DNA from: Lachnospiraceae bacterium
GTDB taxonomy: Bacteria > Bacillota > Clostridia > Lachnospirales > Lachnospiraceae
Assembly (NCBI GenBank): GCA_017416465.1
Contig: JAFQCK010000030.1
Coordinates: 1 to 57,342 of the forward strand
DNA length: 57,342 nucleotides
Direction of reading: 5' to 3'
The notes beneath the pieces were generated by a model. The model did no database searches, was not told the DNA's origin, and saw only the letters and a program-made list of their open reading frames with translations. Made by a program: the position numbers and the translations under genes. Each line of letters begins with the position of its first letter. Position 1 is the first letter of the stretch. Positions 25,883-33,234 of the stretch are shown piece by piece.

Positions 25883-26185
25883 ATGAAAGATTATTATTGG
25901 GTAAATGTAAAATTTTTCTCATATAGTATAAGGAAAAATCCACCCTGTTTTAAGGGGGTAAGATATTCACCACATTTAGTTGTGAAAGGTGATGGGGAAT
26001 ATTTAGGAGTAACCTTCGTGGATGGAGATGTTTGTGTGTTTGACAAAGAGATTGAGGCAATAGTAGTATCAGTCTATGAGGGTGTAGGGTATCATAAACT
26101 TGTTAAAGGTACTGAATTTTTAGTTATGGAAGGGCCACATATTGTAGGAGAAGGGATAGTAATGGAAGTGTTTGAAAATTATTAA
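25883..26185 (+). CDS. Stand-alone EF-Tu domain III-like protein
   Basis: 100 residues from ATG 25883 with GAGG 5 bases upstream. The pattern NPPCFKGVRYSPHLVV, LGVTFVDGD, YHKLVKGTEFLVMEGPHIV and GEGIVMEVF follows the C-terminal beta-barrel of EF-Tu/EF1A (PxFxGYRPQF, then G..F.IREG..TVG.GVV). No GTPase domain is attached. Small proteins of this kind exist in Firmicutes without a known role. It stands alone between decayed sequences. Confidence 0.6.
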   Translation: MKDYYWVNVKFFSYSIRKNPPCFKGVRYSPHLVVKGDGEYLGVTFVDGDVCVFDKEIEAIVVSVYEGVGYHKLVKGTEFLVMEGPHIVGEGIVMEVFENY

Positions 26186-26253
26186 CGCATCAAATCGATG
26201 CTTGATATAAATAAAAAAAACGGAGGTATATATGAAAAAAGTATGATGCCCCA

Positions 26254-26955
26254 TCATACATTCTCATTTATTTTTGAATTAAGTACGTTAATATTATCTA
26301 AAAGATTTTTATCAATATTTTTTGATAAGAGTATTTGTTTTTTTGAAATTTCAAGATACTTTATTGAAGTATCAAGATTATTTTGTTCGAAATATAATTT
26401 TGCAATTTCATAACTTACATAGATATAATTTAAGGAAGAAGTTTTTTTAGGCTTCTTCTTTTTTTGAGAGTTCTTCATATAGATACATACCGGCAGTATA
26501 AAAAAACAAATTTCCTAATTCATTTGCTGCAATACAATTAGTTTTAGCAAAAGTTTTTAATATATTAAAACGGTCAAGAGTTTTATCTCCAAAGGCATCT
26601 ACATAAGTTATAAATTCCTTCCATTGAATTTCAGTAGATGGAATTGTTGAAGTTGTATGCTCTTTTGGTATGTATGCGGTAGATATTGGAACTCTCTTAG
26701 AATGATTGTAACAATTTTTTTGCAGTGAATTTAATATATATTCTTTTTTGCTTCTTGATAGAGAGATGTATTATGAATTAGAGTCAGTTGTTTTATTAAG
26801 GTTAAAATATACACTCTTGGTTGAAGATAGATAATATGCAAAATAATACTGTAATAACCAGTATATTCTATAAATAATTAAGTTGTAATTATTGTCACAG
26901 TTATTATATTCCATAATCCAATTATGTGAAATTGTTTGTGTAAAAAATAATTTTT
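26254..26955 (-). pseudogene. Decayed TPR-containing gene, probably a regulator
   Basis: Reading the minus strand from about 26955, an open frame gives SHNWIMEYNN, WLLQYYFAYYLSSTK and VYFNLNKTTDSNS, then TAA (26771-26773). It continues in frame with SRSKKEYILNSLQKN, TAYIPKEHTTSTIPSTEIQW, DAFGDKTLDRFNILKT and NELGNLFFYTAGMYLYEEL to TAA 26447-26449. The frame then shifts near a 7-T run and ends with YIYVSYEIAKLYFEQNNLD and TSIKYLEISKKQILL, a clear TPR helix pair. One stop and one frameshift break it. No start codon is evident. The family is not recognised beyond TPR. Confidence 0.55.
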
Positions 26956-26961
26956 AATGTA

Positions 26962-26990
26962 TTGACAAAAACAAGATAAAATATTAAAAT
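26962..26990 (+). promoter_or_regulatory. Strong sigma-A promoter
   Basis: TTGACA (26962-26967), a 17-base spacer, TAAAAT (26985-26990). It precedes the PD-(D/E)XK nuclease gene by about 60 bases. Confidence 0.65.
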
Positions 26991-27053
26991 GTGATTAGAA
27001 TAGATAATAAAATGCAATATAGAATAAAATAATGATGAATTGGAGGAATAGTT

Positions 27054-27839
27054 ATTAAGGGAACAACAACTAAAGAGGTAGTAGAAAAATTACGACCTAT
27101 AGACGATATATTCTATAGCAAATTAGTAGAAAAAGAAGGATTTTGCGAAGAACTGTTACAGATAATACTTAATAAAAAAGATTTAAATTTGGTAAGAGTA
27201 TCGTCGCAGAAAAGTCTTAGGAATATTGAAGGGAAATCAGTTGTATTAGATGTAATGTGTGAGGATTCTGAGAATACATATTACAACATAGAGGTACAAA
27301 AGACAGATAATGATAATCATCAGAAAAGAGTAAGATATAATGGTTCGAATATAGATACATATGTTTCAGAAAAAGGAATACGATATGAAGATTTACCTGA
27401 TGTATATATTATTTACATATCGGAATTTGATACTTTTAATAAAGGAAAGACAATGTATCATATAAATAGAAGTATAGAAGAAAGTGATGATGAAGTAGAT
27501 AATGGGTATAATGAAATATATGTAAATGCAAAGATAGATGATGGGTCTGAAGTAGCAGAGTTGATGAAAATATTTATTAGTGCAGATATTCCTTATAATG
27601 AAAAGTTTCCTAAAATATGTAACAGTATAAGAGCATTAAAGGAAGAGAAAAGGAGTGATAATATGTGTAAAATAGTTGAAGAATATGCAAAAGAATATGC
27701 AAAGGGAGAAAGATTAGAAGGTGAACTGGGTTTAATGACTGTAATATTAGAGTTGAAAAAGGGAATATCCGAAGAGGAATTAATAGAAAGAGGATATGAA
27801 GAAGGTACAATTAATAATGCAAAGATTGTTTTAGCATAG
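27054..27839 (+). CDS. PD-(D/E)XK nuclease-family transposase (Rpn-like), apparent ATT start
   Basis: 261 residues if read from ATT 27054; GGAGG (27042-27046) is well placed 7 bases before it. No in-frame ATG, GTG or TTG exists nearby upstream, and TGA closes the frame at 27036. The N-terminus KGTTTKEVVEKLRPIDDIFY fits the family. Catalytic region: VVLDVMCEDSE and YYNIEVQKTD (D...ExQ). The tail ERLEGELGLMTVILELKKG is typical. Relatives promote recombination or behave as orphan transposases. Either ATT is used or the start codon has mutated and the gene is silent. Confidence 0.75.
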   Translation: MKGTTTKEVVEKLRPIDDIFYSKLVEKEGFCEELLQIILNKKDLNLVRVSSQKSLRNIEGKSVVLDVMCEDSENTYYNIEVQKTDNDNHQKRVRYNGSNIDTYVSEKGIRYEDLPDVYIIYISEFDTFNKGKTMYHINRSIEESDDEVDNGYNEIYVNAKIDDGSEVAELMKIFISADIPYNEKFPKICNSIRALKEEKRSDNMCKIVEEYAKEYAKGERLEGELGLMTVILELKKGISEEELIERGYEEGTINNAKIVLA

Positions 27840-27908
27840 TATGAGTTGTAAGAAAATCGTAAGAATTTCCGTAGTAATTTTTAAGGAATTTGTATGTATA
27901 TGTATATA

Positions 27909-27959
27909 AAAAACATTCTTATTTTTGATATGATTTGTATCAGAGATAAGAATGTTTTT
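27909..27959 (+). terminator. Rho-independent terminator
   Basis: AAAAACATTCTTAT (27909-27922) pairs exactly with ATAAGAATGTTTTT (27946-27959), 14 bp, loop 23. It closes the nuclease gene. Confidence 0.75.
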
Positions 27960-27991
27960 GTTTCTATAAGTATTTTAAGGAGATATCGAAA

Positions 27992-28582
27992 ATGAAGAAA
28001 TGGTTATTTGAAGTTGGAATAATAATTTTTATTATATTAGTTATGGTGATAGTAATAAATTTTTTTGTTCCAATTTCTACAGGTGAAATTGAGATAAATG
28101 TTATCGATAATTTTGAAGGAGAAAATGAGAAATTTAACAGAGATGAGTTTGATAAATTGTTAGATGCGCATAATGGCAAGGAAGTAGAAGAATTTATCAA
28201 TAAGAATGATAGGATTGTCAGGACTAATAGGAAACTGCCATCAGATAAATCGTCAGATTATAAAACTATTGTAGTGGATATAAATATAAAGAATAGAAGT
28301 TTGTTTGATTTATATGGCTTTTCGGGAAAAGTAAAGGTGGATGACCCGGACTCAAGGATTTTATATACTTATAGTAGTGTAAAAGCAGAAACAGCTGATA
28401 GATTGAAAGAAACTTCTATAGATGTTTTGTGGATGAAAGTGTATGTTGGAGATTATACAGATGAGGAATTATTAAAATATATAAGAGGTTTAGATGTGGA
28501 AATTTATTTTGAAAATGACATTATTGGCAATAAATCATATAATGTATCACTTGAAAGAGCTGAATACAGAGTGGTTGATTAA
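27992..28582 (+). CDS. Hypothetical membrane-anchored extracellular protein
   Basis: 196 residues. One N-terminal helix (about 6-28) and a hydrophilic, Asp/Glu-rich outer part ending LERAEYRVVD. No known domain recognised. AAGGAG lies 10 bases before ATG 27992. It follows a terminator and has no partner on the same strand close by. Confidence 0.6.
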   Translation: MKKWLFEVGIIIFIILVMVIVINFFVPISTGEIEINVIDNFEGENEKFNRDEFDKLLDAHNGKEVEEFINKNDRIVRTNRKLPSDKSSDYKTIVVDINIKNRSLFDLYGFSGKVKVDDPDSRILYTYSSVKAETADRLKETSIDVLWMKVYVGDYTDEELLKYIRGLDVEIYFENDIIGNKSYNVSLERAEYRVVD

Positions 28583-28759
28583 AAACAATTATTCCTATAT
28601 AAAGACAAATTCTATTGAATTTATAGGAGTTTTAAAGATGCTTATTAGTGTACTTCATTGTTTGCTATCCTTTCTCCAGTGTTGATATTTAAATTTGTAC
28701 GGTGAGCTTATAGATTATTTTAATGTTTTTGTAAAGTTTTAACTTATGATTAATAATAC

Positions 28760-28788
28760 TTGGTTTTTTTTACATGTGGTCGTATAAT
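28760..28788 (+). promoter_or_regulatory. Sigma-A promoter
   Basis: TTGGTT (28760-28765), a 17-base spacer, TATAAT (28783-28788), 45 bases before the next start codon. The rest of the 250-base gap (28583-28832) shows nothing convincing. Confidence 0.5.
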
Positions 28789-28832
28789 TGAAAAAAAGTT
28801 GAATAATTACAAAGAAAGGAACGGATTTAAGT

Positions 28833-29186
28833 ATGAAAAAACGAATTTTAGCACATCTATCATACATGGATGAGATACTTGAACTTTTAAAAGATAAAGA
28901 TGAAAAAGAACTTGAAGTGATTAGAAAAAGACATATGACAGAAATTCATTTCTTTATGCATGAAAGAATTATCCATCTTATAGTTACAGTGCTTTTTGCA
29001 ATTGCTACATTTATGACTATTTTTACATATCTGATGGTTGAAAATATTGCATTAATAGCGCTTATAGTTGCACTTATGATATTATTAATTCCTTATATAA
29101 GTCATTATTATTTATTGGAAAATGGTGTTCAGAAGATGTATGAGCAGTATGATAAATTGATGGAAGAGATTAATTCGAGAAATTAA
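28833..29186 (+). CDS. Small hypothetical membrane protein
   Basis: 117 residues. A charged helical N-terminus (DEILELLKDKDEKELEVIRK), two transmembrane helices (about 47-64 and 70-90) and a charged C-terminal helix. Probably both ends are cytoplasmic. No family recognised. GAAAGGA precedes the ATG. Confidence 0.65.
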   Translation: MKKRILAHLSYMDEILELLKDKDEKELEVIRKRHMTEIHFFMHERIIHLIVTVLFAIATFMTIFTYLMVENIALIALIVALMILLIPYISHYYLLENGVQKMYEQYDKLMEEINSRN

Positions 29187-29214
29187 TATAAACACTTTAT
29201 AATAAAAAGCAATT

Positions 29215-29276
29215 ATAAGCAACAAAAATTAACTACAAATAAGCAACGAAAAGAAACGATAAGTAAGAATAAGCAA
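29215..29276 (+). repeat. Short ATAAGCAA repeats before the helicase gene
   Basis: ATAAGCAA at 29215, 29239 and 29269, with ATAAGTAA at 29259. It may be simple AT-rich sequence or a binding site. Confidence 0.3.
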
Positions 29277-29292
29277 TCAAAAGGAATAAAAA

Positions 29293-31722
29293 ATGGCAGA
29301 TATAAATAACTCTTTGGACGGTACTTTGACAACTAAAAATGAAATAAGAATTTCAGTTCGTAATCTTGTGGAATTCATTATGAGAAGCGGAGATATTGAT
29401 AATCGAATTACCGGTCAGATGAGTAAAAATGCTATGGCTGAGGGGAGCAGAATTCATAGGAAAATTCAAGGACAGATGGGGATTGAATATGAGGCAGAAG
29501 TTCCTCTTAAATACGTCGTTGACTGTGATGACTTTTTGATTTTACTTGAAGGCAGAGCAGATGGGATAATAACTACGGATGACGGTGTAACTATTGATGA
29601 GATAAAAGGAATATATACTGATGTTAATAAATTAAAAGAGCCTGTGAAAGTTCATCTTGCACAGGCTATGTGTTATGCCTACATTTATGCGACAAAGAAT
29701 GAATTATCAGAAATTTCGGTTCAGATGACATATTGTAATCTTGATGATGAAACCATAAAAAGATTTAAGAATACATATTCGTATAAAGAAGTAGAGGAGT
29801 ATTTTTATGATTTGATTAATAAATATCTTTCATGGGCAAAATTTATTATTAAAGAAAAGATGCTTAGAAAAGAATCTATATCTAATCTTGAATTTCCATT
29901 TGAATATAGAAAGGGTCAAAGAAATATTGTTGTGTCTGTTTATAAAACAATTATGAAAAAAGAGAGATTGTTTATTCAGGCACCTACAGGTGTTGGTAAA
30001 ACAATATCTACTGTATTTCCGGCTATCAGAGCAATTGGCGAAGGTCGTGGTGATAAGATATTTTATCTTACAGCAAAGACGATTACAAGGACAGTAGCAG
30101 AGGAAGCCTATTCGGTACTTAGAAAAAACGGACTTCATTTCAGGACAGTTACACTTACAGCTAAAGAAAAAATATGTCCCAATGAAGAAGTCGCTTGTAA
30201 TCCCTTAAAATGTGAATGTGCAAAGGGACATTTTGACAGAATAAATGATGCGATTTTTGATGTTATTAATAATGAGGAGTCTATAACGAGGGAAGTTATT
30301 GAAAGCTATGCAATTAAACATAATGTATGTCCTTTTGAAATGAGTCTTGATGTAAGTAACTTTATGGATGGTGTGATTTGCGATTATAATTATGTGTTTG
30401 ACCCTCACGCAAGACTTAAGAGATATTTTGCTGATGGGGCAAGAGGGGATTATATATTTCTTGTGGATGAGGCACACAATCTTGTGGAAAGAGCAAGAGA
30501 AATGTATAGTGCAGTGTTGATAAAAGAGGATTTTTTAAAGTGCAAAAAGATAGTAAAAGAAAAAAGTAAAAGGGTGTATGGGTTACTTGAAAAATGTAAT
30601 AAAGAAATGTTAAAACTTAAACATGAATGTGTAGGACAGGGAAACGGATATACTTATACATTAGTTGATGATACCGAAGAACTGGTAAAAAATCTTTTGA
30701 GATTATCACAGGCATTTGAAAAGTTTTTTGATGACTTTAAAGAATTTGATGGGCGTGATGAGGTTCTTGACTTATATTTTGATGTGAGAAATTATTTAGA
30801 TATTTACGAGTTGGTTGATGAAAAATATGTTATGTACTCGGATTTTAATGAAAATGATGATTTTTATGTGAAACTTTTTTGTGTAAATCCTTCAGGAAAT
30901 CTTTTGGAATGTATGGAACAGGGAAGTTCAACAGTGTTGTTTTCTGCCACATTGTTACCGGTTAATTATTATAAGGAATTGCTTACGGGAAATATTTTGG
31001 ATAATGCGATTTATATAGATTCACCATTTGATACAAGAAAAAGGTTATTAGTTACAGCGAAGGATGTAAGTAGTAAATACACAAGAAGGGGAGAAGAAGA
31101 GTATATTAAAATTCTTAAATATATAGAAGAGATTGTAACTGCATGTGCAGGAAATTATATGGTTTTCTTTCCTTCGTATAAATTAATGAATGATGTATAT
31201 GAGTTGGCTGAAATTATGGGATTTACGGATAAAGTAAGAATAATTCGTCAGATGAGTGGAATGGATGAAGAAGATAGGGAGGAGTTTTTAAATTATTTTG
31301 CCGTCATGAAAAATAGTGATGAAGGTGAAAGAAATAATAAAACTTTAATTGGTTTCTGTGTGCTTGGTGGAATTTTTTCGGAAGGAATTGACCTTAAGAA
31401 TGAAATGCTTATTGGAAGTATTATTGTTGGTACGGGACTTCCACAGGTTTGTTCGGAACGAGAGATATTAAAGAATTATTATGATGAAACAGGCAGACGA
31501 GGATTTGATTACGCTTATCTTTATCCGGGAATGAATAAGGTTCAGCAGGCAGCAGGAAGGGTTATAAGAACTGATGATGATTATGGCGTAATTGCACTTT
31601 TAGATGAAAGATTTTTGCAGAGAACGTATTTGTCGCTATTTCCAAGAGAATGGTCGGATTATAAGATAACAGGGAGTCATGAAATAAAAGATATAGTGGA
31701 GCATTTTTGGAAATATGTGTAA
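29293..31722 (+). CDS. Rad3/XPD-like helicase fused to a PD-(D/E)XK nuclease domain
   Basis: 809 residues. The N-terminal 190 residues look Cas4/RecB-like: SRIHRKIQGQ, LLEGRADGI, VTIDEIKG and HLAQAMCYAY. Helicase motifs follow: QAPTGVGKT (Walker A), YLTAKTITRTVAEEA, the DEAH box FLVDEAHNLVERA, and motif VI QAAGRVIRTDDD. Cysteines in KICPNEEVAC, PLKCECAKG and NVCPFE could hold the iron-sulfur cluster found in XPD/DinG enzymes. Likely role: DNA repair or nucleic-acid unwinding in the cytosol. AAAGGA precedes the ATG. Confidence 0.87.
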   Translation: MADINNSLDGTLTTKNEIRISVRNLVEFIMRSGDIDNRITGQMSKNAMAEGSRIHRKIQGQMGIEYEAEVPLKYVVDCDDFLILLEGRADGIITTDDGVTIDEIKGIYTDVNKLKEPVKVHLAQAMCYAYIYATKNELSEISVQMTYCNLDDETIKRFKNTYSYKEVEEYFYDLINKYLSWAKFIIKEKMLRKESISNLEFPFEYRKGQRNIVVSVYKTIMKKERLFIQAPTGVGKTISTVFPAIRAIGEGRGDKIFYLTAKTITRTVAEEAYSVLRKNGLHFRTVTLTAKEKICPNEEVACNPLKCECAKGHFDRINDAIFDVINNEESITREVIESYAIKHNVCPFEMSLDVSNFMDGVICDYNYVFDPHARLKRYFADGARGDYIFLVDEAHNLVERAREMYSAVLIKEDFLKCKKIVKEKSKRVYGLLEKCNKEMLKLKHECVGQGNGYTYTLVDDTEELVKNLLRLSQAFEKFFDDFKEFDGRDEVLDLYFDVRNYLDIYELVDEKYVMYSDFNENDDFYVKLFCVNPSGNLLECMEQGSSTVLFSATLLPVNYYKELLTGNILDNAIYIDSPFDTRKRLLVTAKDVSSKYTRRGEEEYIKILKYIEEIVTACAGNYMVFFPSYKLMNDVYELAEIMGFTDKVRIIRQMSGMDEEDREEFLNYFAVMKNSDEGERNNKTLIGFCVLGGIFSEGIDLKNEMLIGSIIVGTGLPQVCSEREILKNYYDETGRRGFDYAYLYPGMNKVQQAAGRVIRTDDDYGVIALLDERFLQRTYLSLFPREWSDYKITGSHEIKDIVEHFWKYV

Positions 31723-31757
31723 AAGCTATTTAATATATGGATAATAATTATTTTAAA

Positions 31758-31793
31758 TGCAAAGTTTTTGTTTTGTAAAATAAAAACTTTGCA
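31758..31793. repeat. Perfect 12-bp inverted repeat upstream of DUF4143 ATPase copy 3
   Basis: TGCAAAGTTTTT (31758-31769) and AAAAACTTTGCA (31782-31793) with a 12-base gap. There is no T run after it, so it may be an operator or a weak end of the helicase transcript. Confidence 0.45.
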
Positions 31794-31830
31794 AATTGAG
31801 TGAGTCTTTGAAATGATATATAAAAATTTC

Positions 31831-31860
31831 TTGAATAGGGCAGCTTTTTTGTGTTAATAT
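31831..31860 (+). promoter_or_regulatory. Possible sigma-A promoter of DUF4143 ATPase copy 3
   Basis: TTGAAT (31831-31836), an 18-base spacer, TAATAT (31855-31860), about 60 bases before the start codon. Confidence 0.4.
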
Positions 31861-31922
31861 TATAAAAAGAAATAGAAGTCTTGGCTTTTAACTTGTTAAC
31901 CGGATATATAATAGGAGTTGTT

Positions 31923-33107
31923 ATGGTAAAAAGAAAAGAATATCTCGAAAAATTAATTAAATCAAAGGATAAGCAGATTATAAAAGTAGTTACAGGAGTG
32001 CGTAGATGTGGAAAATCGACTCTTTTAGAGCAGTATCAGAATTATTTACTGGAAAATGGAGTGGAAAAAGAACAGATAATATCAATTAATTTTGAAAAGA
32101 TTGAGAATGAACCATTACTTGAGTATCATGCGTTATATGATTATGTAAGTAAGTTACTTGTAAATGATAAAATGACCTATGTATTTTTAGATGAAATACA
32201 GACAGTACCAATGTTTCAAAAGGCTGTAGATTCTTTGTTTGTTAATAAGAATGTTGACATTTATGTTACAGGGTCAAATGCATATATGCTTTCAGGGGAA
32301 TTAGCTACTCTATTGTCAGGAAGATATATTGAAATACAGATGTTGCCACTTTCGTTTTCGGAATATTTTGAGCTTGTTGGTGGAGACAGGAGGGAAGCAT
32401 GGAAAAATTATTTTATAAATGGAGGATTTCCGTATATAACATATATAGAAGAGGAAGATATTAGAAAAGATTATTTGTTCGGGATTTATCATACTGTATT
32501 ATTAAAGGACATAGTAACACGAAAAAAGATACAGGATGTTTCTTTGTTAGAAAGTGTAATCAGATTTTTATTCAATAATATTGGGAATATAGTATCGGCT
32601 AAGAAAATATCAGATAGTCTTACATCATATGGCAGAAAGACAACTTCTGCTACTATAGAGAATTATATCGAAGCATTGCAGGAATCTTTTATTTTATATA
32701 AAGCGGGCAGGTATGATGTTAAGGGAAAACAATATCTAAAATCATTGGAAAAATATTATTTAGTTGATACTTCACTTAGAAGATTGTTATTAGGAGATAA
32801 GAATTCGGATATAGGACATATTTTGGAGAATATTGTTTATTTGGAGCTTATTCGTAGAGGATATAAAGTGAGTATAGGTAAGGTTGGAGAGTTGGAAATA
32901 GATTTTGTGGCAGAGAAAGGGATTGATAGGATTTATTATCAGGTTTCGGCAAGTGTGATTGATGAAAATACTTTCAGACGAGAGATTACACCACTTAAAA
33001 AGATTAATGATCATTATCCAAAGTTTATTGTTACAATGGATGAAATTCCAATGATTGAGGATGGAATAAAGCAGATTAATATTGTGGATTTTTTATTGGA
33101 GATATAA
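31923..33107 (+). CDS. AAA-type ATP-binding protein with DUF4143 (copy 3)
   Basis: 394 residues. Start ATG 31923 (MVKRKEYLEKL) is chosen because AGGAG lies 5 bases before it; the frame is open further upstream without a good start. Walker A GVRRCGKST, Walker B YVFLDEIQTVP, sensor IYVTGSNAYML, LSGRYIEIQMLPLSFSEYF, and the C-terminal DUF4143/nuclease-like region with ELEIDFVAEKG and YYQVSAS. A distant relative of the genes at 20668 and 22943. Function unknown. Confidence 0.86.
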   Translation: MVKRKEYLEKLIKSKDKQIIKVVTGVRRCGKSTLLEQYQNYLLENGVEKEQIISINFEKIENEPLLEYHALYDYVSKLLVNDKMTYVFLDEIQTVPMFQKAVDSLFVNKNVDIYVTGSNAYMLSGELATLLSGRYIEIQMLPLSFSEYFELVGGDRREAWKNYFINGGFPYITYIEEEDIRKDYLFGIYHTVLLKDIVTRKKIQDVSLLESVIRFLFNNIGNIVSAKKISDSLTSYGRKTTSATIENYIEALQESFILYKAGRYDVKGKQYLKSLEKYYLVDTSLRRLLLGDKNSDIGHILENIVYLELIRRGYKVSIGKVGELEIDFVAEKGIDRIYYQVSASVIDENTFRREITPLKKINDHYPKFIVTMDEIPMIEDGIKQINIVDFLLEI

Positions 33108-33119
33108 ATGTAAATGGAT

Positions 33120-33148
33120 TTGACAACAAACAAGCAATATTGTAAACT
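33120..33148 (+). promoter_or_regulatory. Sigma-A promoter of purL
   Basis: TTGACA (33120-33125), a 17-base spacer, TAAACT (33143-33148), giving a leader of about 80 bases. No purine riboswitch-like core was recognised in the leader. Confidence 0.55.
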
Positions 33149-33185
33149 TAGAAGTGATTGGTAAAAAAAATTAATTGTTTTCGAG

Positions 33186-33206
33186 CTTGGCTCTGAACAA
33201 TTACAA
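33186..33206 (+). repeat. Solo copy of the structured-element end in the purL leader
   Basis: This 21-base stretch (CTTGGCTCTGAACAATTACA plus A) is identical to 4444-4464, the right end of the structured element, and lies 28 bases before the purL ATG. Confidence 0.6.
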
Positions 33207-33234
33207 TAATATAAAACAATTTTTGGAGGTACTT

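Noticed and set aside
26198-26413. Forward-strand gene of 71 codons
   Set aside because: It lies opposite a recognisable TPR remnant on the other strand and its translation resembles no protein.
28494-28685. Small gene overlapping the end of 27992-28582
   Set aside because: It is out of frame with a better gene and has no ribosome binding site.
33149-33234. Purine riboswitch or PurR site before purL
   Set aside because: The leader is short and holds the repeat-element end; no conserved purine riboswitch core or PurR box was recognised.
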